NCBI GenBank assembly: GCA_963854835.1
Contig: OY978526.1
Location: forward strand, 17,781,868-17,845,867
Origin: Megamerina dolium
Taxonomy: Eukaryota > Arthropoda > Insecta > Diptera > Megamerinidae
Length of the DNA stretch: 64,000 bases
Direction of reading: 5' to 3'
Shown: piece by piece, positions 48,241 to 60,186 of the stretch
Layout of the letters: each line of letters starts with the position of its first letter
How positions within the stretch are numbered: the stretch's first letter is position 1
Position numbers and translations under genes: made by a program
Notes under the pieces: model-generated
What the model was told of the DNA's origin: nothing
Database searches by the model: none
The model's input: only the letters and a program-made list of their open reading frames with translations

Positions 48241-51200
48241 AGACCTTTACAAGACCCAGTAAGGCCATACATTGCGTGATAAAAAGTGAAACTTTGAGTG
48301 AATAAGTCAATTTACGAAATTGAACTTTCAAATGGCCACCTACGTAGTTCGTGTGATTTAATGGCTCTACTTGCTTTTTTTATGAGTAGACATCAAATCT
48401 AAGTCGTACTTATGGGAGTAAAGTATTGAGTGACGTTGTGTGATTCGAAAGCCATCGTTCACCACAGTATTACTGAGCTATCATGGTTCCAGATGTTCGT
48501 CAATTCGGTCGAAAACATCAAAAATTGATTTATTTTGGCCAAACGCGACATTCGTATATTTGTATTTGTTTTTTAATATAAAATTAAATCTAAATAAAAT
48601 CAAGTTTAAATTATCACATTATAAAAACACCCTTTACATACAAACGTATCAACTATGTACATGTGCTGTGCATACTCTTGTTGTTGTTGTTGTTGTTGTG
48701 GCTATTTTGCATATTCTCTGACAGCGTATTGCTGCGACTATTTTTCGTTAATTTCTGGATAGTGACATTTCACGAAATGAAAGAGAATATAAAAATACGA
48801 CCACGAAGAAGAAGAAGACAAAGAAGAAATTCAGGAAAACAAAGAGCAAAAATTAAAATGAGCCGAGTTTGAAAAAGATATGGTGAGAATGGGTGCTTTC
48901 TTGTACCTATGTGTCTGAGATGCCAACTTCAAATTAGATTTATTATTGTTTATTAAATGTTTTTATTTTTTTAATGAAAAAGCTTCAAGAGCAAATAAAA
49001 ATCAATTAAATAGCTCATTTTAACATAATTTTGGGGAATGGATAAAAATATTGTAAACGGCTTTAGATGGGATAGTAAAAATTGTAAGAGGCGGAAGTTT
49101 AAAAGACGACGTAAAGGAATTAAAATAGGTGATGAGAACTACTATGGCACTTTTCATAGACAAGAAACTGTATAAAATTTTGATTTTCGATGTAAATATT
49201 CTTAATGTTGATTGTTGCGGAGAATTTTATTAAAAATCCGAGAATTTCATAGAAAAAAGGGTTTAGCTTCTCTGGTTTGCATTCACTTTGTTTGTATATT
49301 TATATGTATGTGTGTGTGTTTTTTTTTCATTTTAATGAGCAAAGCCATTCATTTCAGTTTTCAAAAGGGATTTCACTAGCATGGTTGTCATTTCTTTCTC
49401 GGTAATGCACACAAGCACATGTATACACATATAGACCAATTCGTATAGTTTACACTAACAAATGACATTAAACCTAATGAGATTAATGAGTAAATTACAG
49501 TGGAGAGTACATTTTCTTGCTAGCCTTTGAATGGAGGTCATATATACACATACACATACACACACAAACACAAACATATGCATCTGCACCACCAATCCAA
49601 TGACAATGATGAGTATATGGCAATGAAGAAATAATTTTGAATATTTTTCCAAAGATTTTGGAAAAATATTCAATATTTATTTGGCGAATTTTTATTTTTT
49701 TTGAGACGAATTTTCCACATGGTAAATTATTTGATTTATTTCCAATTGGACAATGTTCGTTTGCTTGCATGGTTGACATTGCAATAAATCTTCGTTCAAT
49801 ACAATTACATAACTCCATCTTTTATGATGGTATAAGATGGGTATGTATGCATTTGCAAAAGTCTGCCAAAAGTTAAATAGTAAGTATTGGATGAGAGACC
49901 AAATGAGCCCATATGTAAATACATATACACCATCATAGTGTGTGTATATACACACATATATATTGATATTCTTGCATAAGACTACGAGTACGGACGAACT
50001 GTTATTGGTCAACATGAAGTTTGATAAGCAAATAACAAAAAATTCATTATACAAAAGTACCTATTGCTGCTGCTTGTGATGCTGATGCTGGCAAACAAAT
50101 GAAATTACAAAAATTCTTTAGATTTTCTTTTGAAAATTTTCCAACAAAAGCGATGATGAAAGAATTTTAATGATCAACTTAAATTATTTGTATTTGTTGC
50201 GAGTCGTGTCGACCAGTTTATAAACTCAATTGTGTGACTCTATTAGAATATATATTGGTATATACATAGAATCGCTTACATACTCAAAAGGAGCATATGT
50301 ATCGTATGTATATGCACTCATAATTGAATTGTGCTTTGCATCTGGTTTTATGGTAATTTTGAAAATTCGAATTTTCCCTTTATTTTGACCATATGGGTGA
50401 GTGTTATGTGTATGCATGACTATAAGTATGTGTGTGTGTGTGTAAGTGTGTGTGTGTGTGATATTTAATGAAATTTTATTATTATTAACACGCCCATTAA
50501 AGTTTATTACATGACAAAGAGTTGGTTTCTTTTAAAAAGTATAGTACAATACTAAACGCACACATGCATACCCGTATGTGATGCGATGTTTGTGTTTACT
50601 TATGTGGTTTACCATGAGTGAAGTAGAAAAGTTAGTGCATAACTTTAGGCGCCTCTACAATATTTCGAATTGTTAGTTGTAATTTGAAAACTAACAAACG
50701 TAGGAATACACACACACAGACACACATCCATTTGTAGAAATATGCATACCGTAATGAACGATTAAAATGGAAAATATATACGAACGATTAAGTTGTATAT
50801 TTGGATTACAAGAAGGTGGTGTATACATATGTAAATGATAGGATAGAATACGTAAATACTTATATAGAGAACAATGAAAAGGTTATTTTATAGCTTCACT
50901 TAACTTAACAGACCATTAACATAAGGTATTCAATATCTACATACCTAACTAGTGCGATACACATAACATTTGGCCTATATAGGTTTTGTATTAGTACAAG
51001 AATTTCTAAAAAAAAAAAAACAAACTAAAACAAAAATTGAGATTAGTGTAACGTTTGTGTTGATCTCACCATAAAATTGAATTGTTTTGATGTTTACAAC
51101 TAAGTTTGAATGTATTAAATAAATATTTACAATTGCATTTCTAATTACTACACATTCATTGGTTGACCCAATATTATATATATGTGCAGTGGTGCGAATA

Positions 51201-51540
51201 CTAATGCTAGATTATAAGAATTTATGCATACAATAAGAAAGGAGAATTATTTCAAAGATTATGATGAAGCTGTTGTATAACTTTGGTATTTGTAATACTA
51301 AAAAATTAAGAGATACACAAAATCGTATATAGGAACTTAAACTGTATTGCAGACTCCTTTTGATTTGGTCTTCTCAAAATGTTTTTGAATATACTTAACC
51401 CCTACCCTTCCTTTGCTTTCTGGATGCTCATAAAGGTTTATAATATATGATTCATTTTTGTTACTCAACAAATATATCAAAAATTTCCCAGTAATCGCCT
51501 ATAAGGGAGAGAAATGCAGAAAGACAAACAATTTGTTAAT
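48241..51540. other. AT-rich non-coding stretch with microsatellites
   Basis: No gene is recognised. (TTG)n lies at about 48676-48700, and (TG)n at 50430-50460. The Arg-rich frame near 48790-48870 comes from a GAA repeat patch and is not convincing as a gene. Confidence 0.5.
49638..49672. repeat. Perfect 16-bp hairpin
   Basis: The arms TGAATATTTTTCCAAA and TTTGGAAAAATATTCA are perfect reverse complements around a GAT loop. It may be a cruciform-forming site or the core of a very small repeat. I see no neighbour that explains it. Confidence 0.8.
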
Positions 51541-51600
51541 TTTTGCGATGCAATTGGCAATTCTTCCGACAAGTACAAGTTGTCATAGAGAAATTTCTGA
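51541..51600 (+). mobile_element. SINE fragment
   Basis: GCAATTGGCAATTCTTCCGA and the following ACAAGTTGTCATAGAGAAAT match the middle of the SINE at 59556-59827 (CAATTGGCAATTCTTCCGAC, AACTTGCCATGAAAAAG). Both ends are missing. Confidence 0.65.
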
Positions 51601-52063
51601 AAGATCTTAATGATAAACCTGAGAAAAAATTATACGACAACAATACTTTCGTTTAAAATGATATTTTATTGTAATGCAGGCTTTTTACTTCAAGCTTTGG
51701 TGACGTGTCGTCTGCCACGTTCGAGAAGGTATTCGCAATATTTTAATTGTAGGAGCAGGGCCGAGTTATGCACTTAATGTTGATTTGGCAGTAATATTAT
51801 GGTATATCTTAGTGATACTCCTCCCACCTTCTTTATTAATTATTGATATAAAAAGGATAAAGGAATTAAGTTAAATTTTATGTTACTTATTTAATATATA
51901 AAAAAGAAGTTGAAAGCTAAATGCTTATCGTGATCAACCTATTAGTTTTATGCAAACCAGAGGCAGAAATCGAGAATTCTAGAATTGGAGTGGTCTAAAT
52001 GACTACTTGGGCAGAAGAGAAGGCCATTAGCACCCGTAAAAAGGTCGTCGTAAGCAAAAACCC
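51601..52063. other. Non-coding stretch, possibly LINE 3' flank
   Basis: No gene is seen. The right part, near 52000-52060, is less AT-rich and may be the 3' untranslated end of the minus-strand LINE fragment next to it. Confidence 0.4.
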
Positions 52064-52510
52064 TCAAAAAAGCTCTCTGCAATATGAATCGGCTTTAGTG
52101 AAAGAACTCGTTATTGTGAGACCACCTTGTTGGTTGGTTTCTTGCTGAACCAAACGAGAATCGTTACGCTTGGTCCGTGTGTGTCGGTGTTGTCTGCCCA
52201 TGTCTTCTAAATACTTCTTTTTCTTATGTGGCCATAACAGCCGATGACCGATTAAGGCCGAACATATAATGCGGCGCCAGTTTTCTCTACTCTTCGCTTG
52301 TTGGTGCCAATTGGATATTCCAAGCGACGCCACGTTACCCAACACTTGGTCCTGTCAACGGAGGTTTGATCTTCTTCTTCTTCTGCGTCCTCCAGCGGGT
52401 ACCGAATTAAATACCTTCTTCGCTGGAGCGTGTTCTTCCCTTCGCTCGATATGAGCCAACCAGTGCACCCGCTGGATTTTGACTCGTCTTCTAAATACGT
52501 GGATGGAAAA
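52064..52510 (-). pseudogene. Non-LTR retrotransposon ORF2 C-terminal fragment
   Basis: The minus strand reads, with one frame change, RVHWLAHIERREEHAPAKKV, FNSVPAGGRRRRRSNLR, then DQVLGNVASLGISNWHQQAK and SRENWRRIICSALIGHRL. It is the same kind of tail as at 45555-45905 (GHVERMEEHDPAKKV, LGISNWR), with perhaps half the residues shared, so the two belong to related LINEs. Only the last ~140 codons remain. Confidence 0.8.
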
Positions 52511-52597
52511 TTCATTGTGTGGCATCTGCCTATGTTAATATTTTAAAAATAAGAAATATCGCAAACTCTGTGCATCAAATAATTAAAATTTTGCTGA

Positions 52598-52672
52598 TTT
52601 AATCCAGAGGATAGTGTGTCCGACTATCACTCTGAGATACTTACATGCGTGAGTTCGGGCCACGATCGAAAT
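52598..52672 (+). tRNA. tRNA-like sequence, degenerate
   Basis: AATCCAGAGGATAGTGTG resembles a tRNA D-arm, TCCGACTATCACTCTGA an anticodon arm, and GTGAGTTCGGGCCACGA a T-arm with a TTCGGGC loop. A run of about 15 T follows and could end RNA polymerase III transcription. The T stem pairs poorly, and I cannot fold a sound acceptor stem. It is more likely a pseudogene or a SINE head than a working tRNA gene. Confidence 0.3.
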
Positions 52673-53500
52673 TTTTTTTTTTTTTTGTCTTATTGTATTA
52701 ATTTGGGTTTGATTCGTATTACCGATCGTGACATTTTTAAAAAAATATTTTTTTTTTTATTTATTTTATATATTTTTTTATTGATAATATAAATATTTGT
52801 AACATGAGTTGTGTTTATTGCTCAATTTTGAGGACTTGAGCATTTATAGCCCAAGGTCTGAAGGTATGGAAAAGCATATTGTCCATATTATCGACCAGAT
52901 TTCCTAGTTAGGCAATTATTTCAGGAAGTAATAATCCTTCAAGAAATAGGCGAGCTAAATCTACTATTTCTTATAGCTTCCACAAAAAGGCACTTCTGTC
53001 ATCCGTTTAATAACCTTGCTAATAACGTATGCATGGTATAAATAAGTCGGCTATACCTCGTAAGGCGATTAAATAATTTTTTTATTTTTGCCTTGCTACA
53101 AGAACAAGCACTTAACTTCGCGAAATTATAATTAAAAGTTTATATATGTACAAGTGCTTTTAATTAAATTCGTATTAGTCAGATTACACATATACACGGA
53201 TTCATTCATTCATTAAGAAGTCATATGAGTTTCATATAAAATTAGAACAAATTTTCCAAATCGTAATTAAGTAGTAGTTACCACCTGTTTTCATTCTTCC
53301 AATGGAATGTCAAACAGCATGAAATATATATGAACTCAATGCTACGTTCTTTGTTCTCATCCAGAGATGAGTGAGTATAACTCTACATGGAGATATTATT
53401 TGTATACTAAGAAATTAACGTAAACTATCATAAGAATTACAAAAAAAAGGAAGCAAACAAATATGAGTACGAGAAGTGTTGTTGGAATGTAAATTGTGTG
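52673..53500. other. AT-rich non-coding stretch
   Basis: No gene is recognised. Poly(T) runs lie at 52672-52686 and about 52750-52760. Confidence 0.5.
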
Positions 53501-54304
53501 CCTTAATTTGAGGTTTCAGGGGAATGCATTCTCATCATCATCATCATCATTGTCATCATCATGGTTATTAAACATTCTGACATTTCTTGGTTACTTGGTA
53601 TTGCTTTGTAGGTTTGATTTTTATTTTACATTTTATTTGGCATCAAAACTGCTTGTATTTGTGGGCATATGAACCACAGAGATTATATGATGAAGCGAAC
53701 GACTTTTGACTTTATGTACTTAGTGCTCATTTTACTCTACTCTACTACCAATAATACATTCACATTACTGTTACTACGCCTCTCACTGTTGTTATTGTTG
53801 TTGTTGTTGTTGTTGTTGATGATGAATATTTTCACTTACATGCTTGACTGCATAAATTGTTGAATGAATGAAGGAATAAATGATTGCGATGGACGAAGAA
53901 CGGGCGGACAGACAGATGGATATACAGATGGATGAATGAATGAAAGGATGATGTTGATGTTGATGATTTTGAGTAAAGGGATTTTGATGTACGGACAAAT
54001 GCTGGAATGAATTGATGATGGAGGCATATTATGATACAATTTCATTTTCAGTGTTATGTGCTTTATTTTATTTAGCTTGTTGTTGTTGTTGTTGTTGTTG
54101 TTTTTGTTTTCATTCATTTGGTCTTAAAGCCAAACTTGGCCTTCTTAAACAGTTGGTACTTACATATTTGTTGCTTGTTGTTGTGGTTGTTCTTTGGTCG
54201 GAGTTTACATTTTTGTACATAACTAAAACATATTTCGAATGAGTACGTACAATACAACAGCAACAATCATCATCAAAAGCCATCAAAAGGGGAGGCAAAA
54301 TCCA

Positions 54305-54383
<79 letters not shown>

Positions 54384-54901
54384 AACAACAACAAACAAAT
54401 AACAATAATTATCTTGACAACAATTTCCGGTATTTGTAACAACTGAAGCGCACCAGGGGGCATCTAACGAAATGAAAGTCGACGATGACGACTTAAGAAA
54501 ACCGTAAAATACTTACATGAATTATCCATGATGAAGTGTAAGTGTGTGTGTGTGTGTGTGTATGTCTCAGTATGGATGAGTTACATGCTTATACTCTCAG
54601 CTCGCATACGGGCGGTGTATGGTGGTTAAGATTAAAAGGCATTTGTGGTTTTGAGGCGGTTCAGCAGGTTGTATATGGGTTGTTGTCTCGTAATCGTCCT
54701 GTACGTGAAATACGTGTGTTCGAACGAATGAGTATTATGTCAAAAGTTGTAAACTTTTGTTTTATGATTTTGTAAATTTGATAAGGATAACATTTTTGTA
54801 TGCTACTAGCAAGGATATTACATTGATATCCTTTTGATTGAATGAACGAACGTATGAACGACTGACTGATTGACTGAATGACTGAAATGTCGGCTTACTT
54901 A

Positions 54902-54934
<33 letters not shown>

Positions 54935-55100
54935 GTGGTGGTAATTTTCAAGATATTAAATGTTAATTTGAGCGTGAAATTAAAACATTACCGAAATTTA
55001 ATTCATTGTTTTCTTACCATATCTATATGTTATGTTATTATTGTTGTTGCTATTGTTGTTAGAAAAAATTAGATGAATTTATACATTATAGAAATTGTAG
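53501..55100. repeat. Microsatellite-rich region
   Basis: A cluster of simple repeats: (TCA)n near 53531-53560, (TTG)n near 53788-53820 and 54078-54102, a pure (CAA)n run at 54307-54382, (TG)n at 54542-54562 and (CTG)n near 54903-54933. Reading frames here translate to poly-Leu, poly-Gln or poly-Cys and are by-products. No gene is recognised. The piece at 54590-54730 is less AT-rich and ends in GTGTTCGAACGAATG, which may be a worn tRNA-like remnant. Confidence 0.75.
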
Positions 55101-55878
55101 TAAAATAGAAAAAGAAATAATGACAAACAGAGAAGAAAGAAATACAAGTCTCTAATTCCCAATTTCATTATCCTTTAGCATTTTTGGCTTTTGTTTTCTT
55201 TTTGGTTATGTTTCATTTTACTTGACAATAAATTTATGTACATAATTCCATAAGAAAATGTTATTCTATTTTATTATTGTTCATATACAATAATACATTT
55301 TCAAAATAGAAAAGTACAAAATTTAGTATACTAAATTGTATTTTTTTTATATTTCACTATTTTGAAATTCTGACAATACAAAGATTATAAAAATCATATC
55401 AAAAGTGTGCATTATAAAATATATTTCAGAACAAAGCAATTATAAATTTAATAAAAAATTAATTTCAATTTCATGCAATCGATTCATATAATCGTCTTAG
55501 CTTTTAATTATTATTCTCTGTGATTGAAAATTTGTTGGAAAATTAAGAAATGCATTTAGTTAAAAATATACCGAAGTAAACTGGGTTCAATTCATTGACT
55601 ACTATAATAATAAAAATAACCTCGTACTAATGAACTAACTAACAGATTTATTTGGCCTTCACAAATGACTGGATTACATATTGGAAATATTTAATACTGT
55701 CAGATTCTTCAGTTCATATTGATATTTCAGCTTCATAGTGGTGGGAATATTCCTCCTCCGAAGTAGCCTTCGTTTCACTTAATTCAAATGATCTAACCAA
55801 TGAAAAACGTTTTTTAAAGTACTTAATTATCTCATTATCGGCGTAAAATTGCAGATGGTCCTATAGATCATGTATAGT
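55101..55878. other. AT-rich non-coding stretch
   Basis: Nothing recognised. Confidence 0.5.
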
Positions 55879-56966
55879 CTATAACTTCGTGCGGTTTTTT
55901 TTTTCAAAATTTATACGTTTATTTAAGAAAACATGTACAATAGTATTATTCAAAGTATGAATAGCTATAGCTGAAGCTATGACTTTTTCTGGCAATTTGT
56001 GGATTCCATCCCAAAAGAACTGAGCTGGCTTGGCGGCCAAGAATGAATCAAGCCAATTTTTAATACACTGTTCTGATGTAAGCGTTATTCTATTGAGGGC
56101 GTTCTGCATTGATTGGAATAAATGGTATCGGACGGGGCAAGGTCTGGGTTATAGGGCGGGTAAGCCAAAACTTCCCAGCCGCTGCTTTCCAAATAGTTTT
56201 TGACTAGTGTTGCAACATGAGGCCGAGCGTTGTCATGATGGAAAATTATGGACTCATGTCGGGTCGCATATTCCGTGCGTTTTTTCGGCTATTGCTCTCT
56301 TCAAACGGATTAATTGTGTTTGGTAGCGTTCTCCATTGTTGGTTTCAACCGATTTTAGCAGCTCATAATACAGCACACCCTTCTGATCCCACCAAATACA
56401 GAGCATTACCTTCGCGCCGTGCATATTCGGCTTTGCCGTTGATTTGGCTGTTTGGCCTGGTTTCACATATGATCTTTTGCGCTTGGGGTTGTCATAATGG
56501 ATCCATTTTTTAGCACCAGTAACAATCCGATGCAAAAATGACTTATTTTTGTGACGTTCCAGTAGCATTTCGGCTTTTCAACGCCTCTCGGATTCACTTC
56601 ATGTGACACCTGATTTCCTTGCTTTTGAATGTATCCGGCTGCTTTTAAACGTTTTGAAATGGCTGCTTAAGTGACTCCCAAAGATTCTGCAAGCTCTCCT
56701 TGTGTTTGGCAGCAATCTTCATCGAGTAATGTTTCCAGTTCTTCATCTTCAAACTTTTTTGGCTACCCAGGACGTTCTTCGTCTTCCAAGCCAAAATTAC
56801 CACTTTTATATCGTGCAAACAACGTTTGGCACGTTCGCTCAGCTAGAGCATGTTCTCCATAAACTTCCACCAAAATACGATGACTTTCGGCAGCAGTTTT
56901 CTTCATATTAAAGTAACGAAGAAGAACTCTCCGCAAAAACACTTTTTCAGGCACAAGGTTCGACAT
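55879..56966 (-). pseudogene. mariner transposase pseudogene (first Asp lost)
   Basis: On the minus strand from 56966: MSNLVPEKVFLRRVLLRYFN, AAESHRILVEVYGEHALAER (helix-turn-helix), EDEELETLLDE, a second DNA-binding part in broken frames, then HRIVTGAKKWIHYDNPKRKR, NGERYQTQLIRLKRAIAEK, HHDNARPHVATLVKNYLES and PPYNPDLAPSD, and finally AQFFWDGIHKLPEK. The usual TGDEKW reads TGAKKW, so the first catalytic Asp is Ala. The second and third Asp are kept with 34 residues between them. At least three frame breaks are present. The terminal inverted repeats are not clear to me, so I give only the coding relic. Confidence 0.88.
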
Positions 56967-57234
56967 ATTTGAGTAAAAAAAAATTATTGCTGTTTACTCT
57001 TCAAATGAATGAGATATACTGAGAAAGACGCACAATGACAGTAGCTCTCCAACGCATGTCCAGAATATTGGAACGATGGAATAATAATCAAGTTAAGCCA
57101 TCTCTTAGCAAACTGCACGAATTAAGTTATAGATCCAATATTATATGATTTCATAAAAAATTCCAAAGCAGAAAGTTTCAAGCTGATTGATGAAATTTTA
57201 GAAGATGCCCTAAAGTAGGAAAAAATAAGTTTTC
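56967..57234. other. Non-coding flank of the mariner relic
   Basis: This probably holds the 5' end of the mariner (a TGTGCG-type terminal word occurs near 57030) and then plain AT-rich DNA. Confidence 0.4.
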
Positions 57235-57760
57235 ATCATTATTTGTGCCGCTAGGTGGGATAAATGTAAGGCAGCCACAAATTTTTAATAGACAACGTTT
57301 TTCCTGAACATATTTAACTTCTATCTCAACCTCTTAGAGGGCGCCTGCATAAAATTGACATTTTTTTATAAAATTCTCTCAGAGTAGACGCCCCTAAAGG
57401 AGTGAAATGTAAGGCCCATAATTAATATTTTATCTTCATCCCTTTTTATCTCCTTCCCTTAGAGGGGTACCCCAACAAATTAATTTTTTTTAAAAGTTCC
57501 CAATTGGAGAGGTAAAATATATCATCCATTTCCATAATTTTTTTCATTAAAATATTTCCCTCAAATATACTTATCTCCTATCTTATACCCTATAGGGGGT
57601 GCCCATACAAATCAACTTAGAAGCACCTGAAAATCAATAAATAACTTCTTAATGGCCCTTGAATCGTCTCTGGGAAGAAAAGGTGAAAGGTAACTCCGGC
57701 CTACATTCGGAGAGGAGGTGTGAAAGGTAAATACAACGAAGAACACCTTAAAATCTATAA
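57235..57760 (+). repeat. Degenerate tandem repeat, ~126-132-bp unit
   Basis: The word CTTAGAGGG or TATAGGGGG followed by TRCCC recurs at about 57333, 57459 and 57591. A YAAAGGWGKGAAATGTAAGG-type word alternates with it near 57250, 57395 and 57510. Units share the order AGGGGYRCCC, CAAATTAAY, GAAWTC, GTAAGGCC, TTTCATTAATTTT. Identity is low but the order holds. A second block of the same kind lies at 60630-61290. Confidence 0.55.
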
Positions 57761-58770
57761 AGAACTTGCTTGCAGTACTCAAGTGACAATGCTATGTGTA
57801 GATGATGAGAAGTTGAGGTGAAGGCCTAAATTTGGACTTACATTGGTTGATAATCTCATTGAATTCTGACAATCATAGTTTCTAAATATTATAAGCACTA
57901 ACAGCTCCGAACAAGTTTCTCTTCTAGTTTTTTTGTTCATCGGTAAGATTGACGTGACTATGACGTTTTTATGGCAAATGTATGAACATAGATTCTTCAA
58001 ATTTGACATTTATTGAAACCGAAGCTGGTGAAACCTCAACCATCATTTAATATTATAGAAATTCATATTCATATTTCAAGTGTTCATGTTAAAATTTATT
58101 TACAATGTTAACGACTATTTGTAAGTGTATGTATAATATGTAATATCGTATAAAGTACATATGTATGTGTACTTACATATAATCGTGCTGAATTTCAGAT
58201 TTTATTTACCAAAAGCAATTAAAAGCGTACTTGACACGCACTTCTGTTTAAATGCAAACGCATGCAAGCACACATACTCGTAAACACACACAAATACAGT
58301 AATGTACACAACCTATGACAAGTATGGTTCAAATGTTAAGTACTTGTATGCGTTAACGTACACTCACACACAGACACGCACTAGTGTAAATATAGCATCC
58401 TCATACTACAATACATGTATACCAAAGCATGTGTGTGTGAGGGAGAGTAAGACATACGATATGGTGCAAGTATGAGTGTACACAGTAGAAGATGACAAAA
58501 AGTGATATGCTCAAAATACCAAAAGCAAGTGTTGCAATGGCAACAACCACAGTAAAAACCAACGCCATACACAAGTCATATATGTATATGTATATATTAA
58601 TGTATATGCATATGCTTATTTATTTACACAAGTATATATAATCGTAGATCATACATGTATGTAACGTATAACTCTACGAAAGTATTTGTTTTTGGTTTAA
58701 AACAATAACAAGTTCTGAAGTGATTACGTACGTACTTTAACATCGAACTGAAGGACAAAATACTTTTGAA
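57761..58770. other. AT-rich non-coding stretch
   Basis: No gene. There is a TATATATA word at about 58633-58640, ~130 bp upstream of the frame at 58771. I could not place a convincing initiator next to it. Confidence 0.4.
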
Positions 58771-58983
58771 ATGCGATCAACAACAATAGTCTTAACAGTA
58801 GTGTATTGTGCGATTGTAATATGTTTTCAAGTTGATGCAAACCAAAGTCATAAAGAATCAAACAATGACATTCACTTCAAAGAATTCCTGTGTACTTACT
58901 TGCCATCACTCATCCATCAACCACTTAACCCAATCATTCATAGACATTTCTCTTTTATTTTTGTTGTTCTTCAATATTTTTAG
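58771..58983 (+). CDS. Possible first exon with a signal peptide
   Basis: The ATG has a G at -3 (TTTGAAATGC). The predicted start MRSTTIVLTVVYCAIVICFQ is followed by VDANQSHKESNNDIHFKEF. That has the shape of a secretory signal peptide: a short basic start, ~14 hydrophobic residues, and VDA before a likely cut. After about residue 40 the frame turns into AT-rich nonsense and stops at residue 70, so the real exon, if any, would end near 58890, where CCTGTGTAC is a poor donor site. I found no second exon. Secreted small peptides of flies often have this layout, but the support is a single frame. Confidence 0.25.
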   Translation: MRSTTIVLTVVYCAIVICFQVDANQSHKESNNDIHFKEFLCTYLPSLIHQPLNPIIHRHFSFIFVVLQYF

Positions 58984-59555
58984 TTTCAATAAACTAAAGG
59001 AGTATAAACAATATTCAAAAAACTCCACTTAATGAGTTCACTATGGATGGATGTGGACTTCATATTACTATCTACTCTGTGATGCTTTCTAACATATTTT
59101 ATTCCACTTTGTTATCATCTTGCATGCAACAATATTATCAATATCATAAAGCTCTCAAATTTCATTTGGTATTGCAACAATTTCCAGTGAAGTACTTTAA
59201 CTAAAGTATTGAATAAATAAATACACACTTATGATGCAATACTCGAAAATTAGATATACTCTAAAAGTTTCAGGATTATGTTTAGTATATACTTTTTCTA
59301 TCTTCTGAATAAGTGTCTTTTTTATGAAAGAATCCAATTTATTTAATGATGAGATGATTTGAGACAGTACCTGCAGAAACTCGAGAAACTTTAATCAACA
59401 AAATGGATATTCGAATATGTTTTAAAGACCGGCCAGAAGAGCTTGAAGAGTTCAGCACCTGGTAATTCTTCAGTAATATAGCCACACAAAAAAGAGTTAT
59501 TGACCAGCTGAAGGATAAATATTTCTACATGTATTTGCGAAAGCTAAATACGAAT
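58984..59555. other. AT-rich non-coding stretch
   Basis: Nothing recognised. Confidence 0.45.
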
Positions 59556-59827
59556 AAAGATTTTTCTTTCGAATGGTACCCACCTGTCGGCAAGCAATTG
59601 GCAATTCTTCCGACAGTAACAACTTGCCATGAAAAAGCTTCTTAAAGAACTCTGTGACAAAGCTCAGAAAAAGTGATGTCACAAGTGTTCTGCCGTTCGG
59701 AACCGGCTAAAATAAGTAGGTCCCTTCTAATACTGTCCAAATTTAAGACGCACAACAGTAATGGAAGAGAAGCTCGGCCAATGAGTCCTTTGGGGCTTTA
59801 AGTGCCACATATTTATTTTATTTTATT
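59556..59827 (+). mobile_element. 5'-truncated SINE with 11-bp target duplication
   Basis: The copy begins inside the family body (AAAGATTTTTCTTTCGAATG), so both promoter boxes are missing. The body and the tail AGTGCCACATATTTATTTTA are well kept. TAAATACGAAT stands at 59545-59555 and again at 59828-59838, a clean target-site duplication that marks this as one insertion of a shortened transcript copy. Confidence 0.92.
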
Positions 59828-59838
59828 TAAATACGAAT

Positions 59839-60023
59839 CCGTAGTTTTCGTTTGATCTGCCCAAATCTTATTTAGTTCCTAATCTCAAAGAAATAATGAA
59901 AGTTGAAATTATCCATCAAAATACCTTAATCGCCTCTATAGGAGTCAATTGTATGTCTAGCTCCTATTAAAATTTTAATATTAATATTTTTCGTAATTTA
60001 TATCCTACCCTTACCCTTTAGAG
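59839..60023. repeat. Degenerate tandem repeat unit
   Basis: This includes CCTCTATAGGAGTCAATTGT and TACCCTTACCCTTTAGAG, matching the word order of the repeats at 57235-57760. The second word is the target of the insertion that follows. Confidence 0.4.
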
Positions 60024-60175
60024 TATGGAATGGACGGGTCTTCGTACCGGAAACATTCGATCACGTGGTTGACCAAGGTACATTCGACTCATCAGAATAC
60101 GGAAATTCTTTGTTCGAGAACAAAACAAAGCATTTTCGTATGCTTGCTGCTACAACAACAACAGCAACAACAAAA
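60024..60175 (+). mobile_element. CAA-tailed retroposon with 11-bp target duplication
   Basis: A 152-bp insert beginning TATGGAATGGACGGGTCTTC and ending in a tail of (CAA)n with one interruption. ACCCTTTAGAG stands on both sides, at 60013-60023 and 60176-60186. The first ~85 bases match 5655-5752. The tail and the duplication are the marks of target-primed retroposition. I see no clear A or B box, so it may be a 5'-truncated LINE or SINE end. Confidence 0.8.
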
Positions 60176-60186
60176 ACCCTTTAGAG

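Noticed and set aside
48663..48872. A frame with an Arg-rich end (RPRRRRRQRR)
   Set aside because: It is made by a TTG run and a GAA-rich patch. There is no start context and no other coding sign.
54110..54463. A long poly-Leu frame
   Set aside because: It is the translation of the (CAA)n microsatellite on the minus strand.
54590..54730. A tRNA gene ending in GTGTTCGAACGAATG
   Set aside because: Only a B-box-like word is present. No cloverleaf can be drawn.
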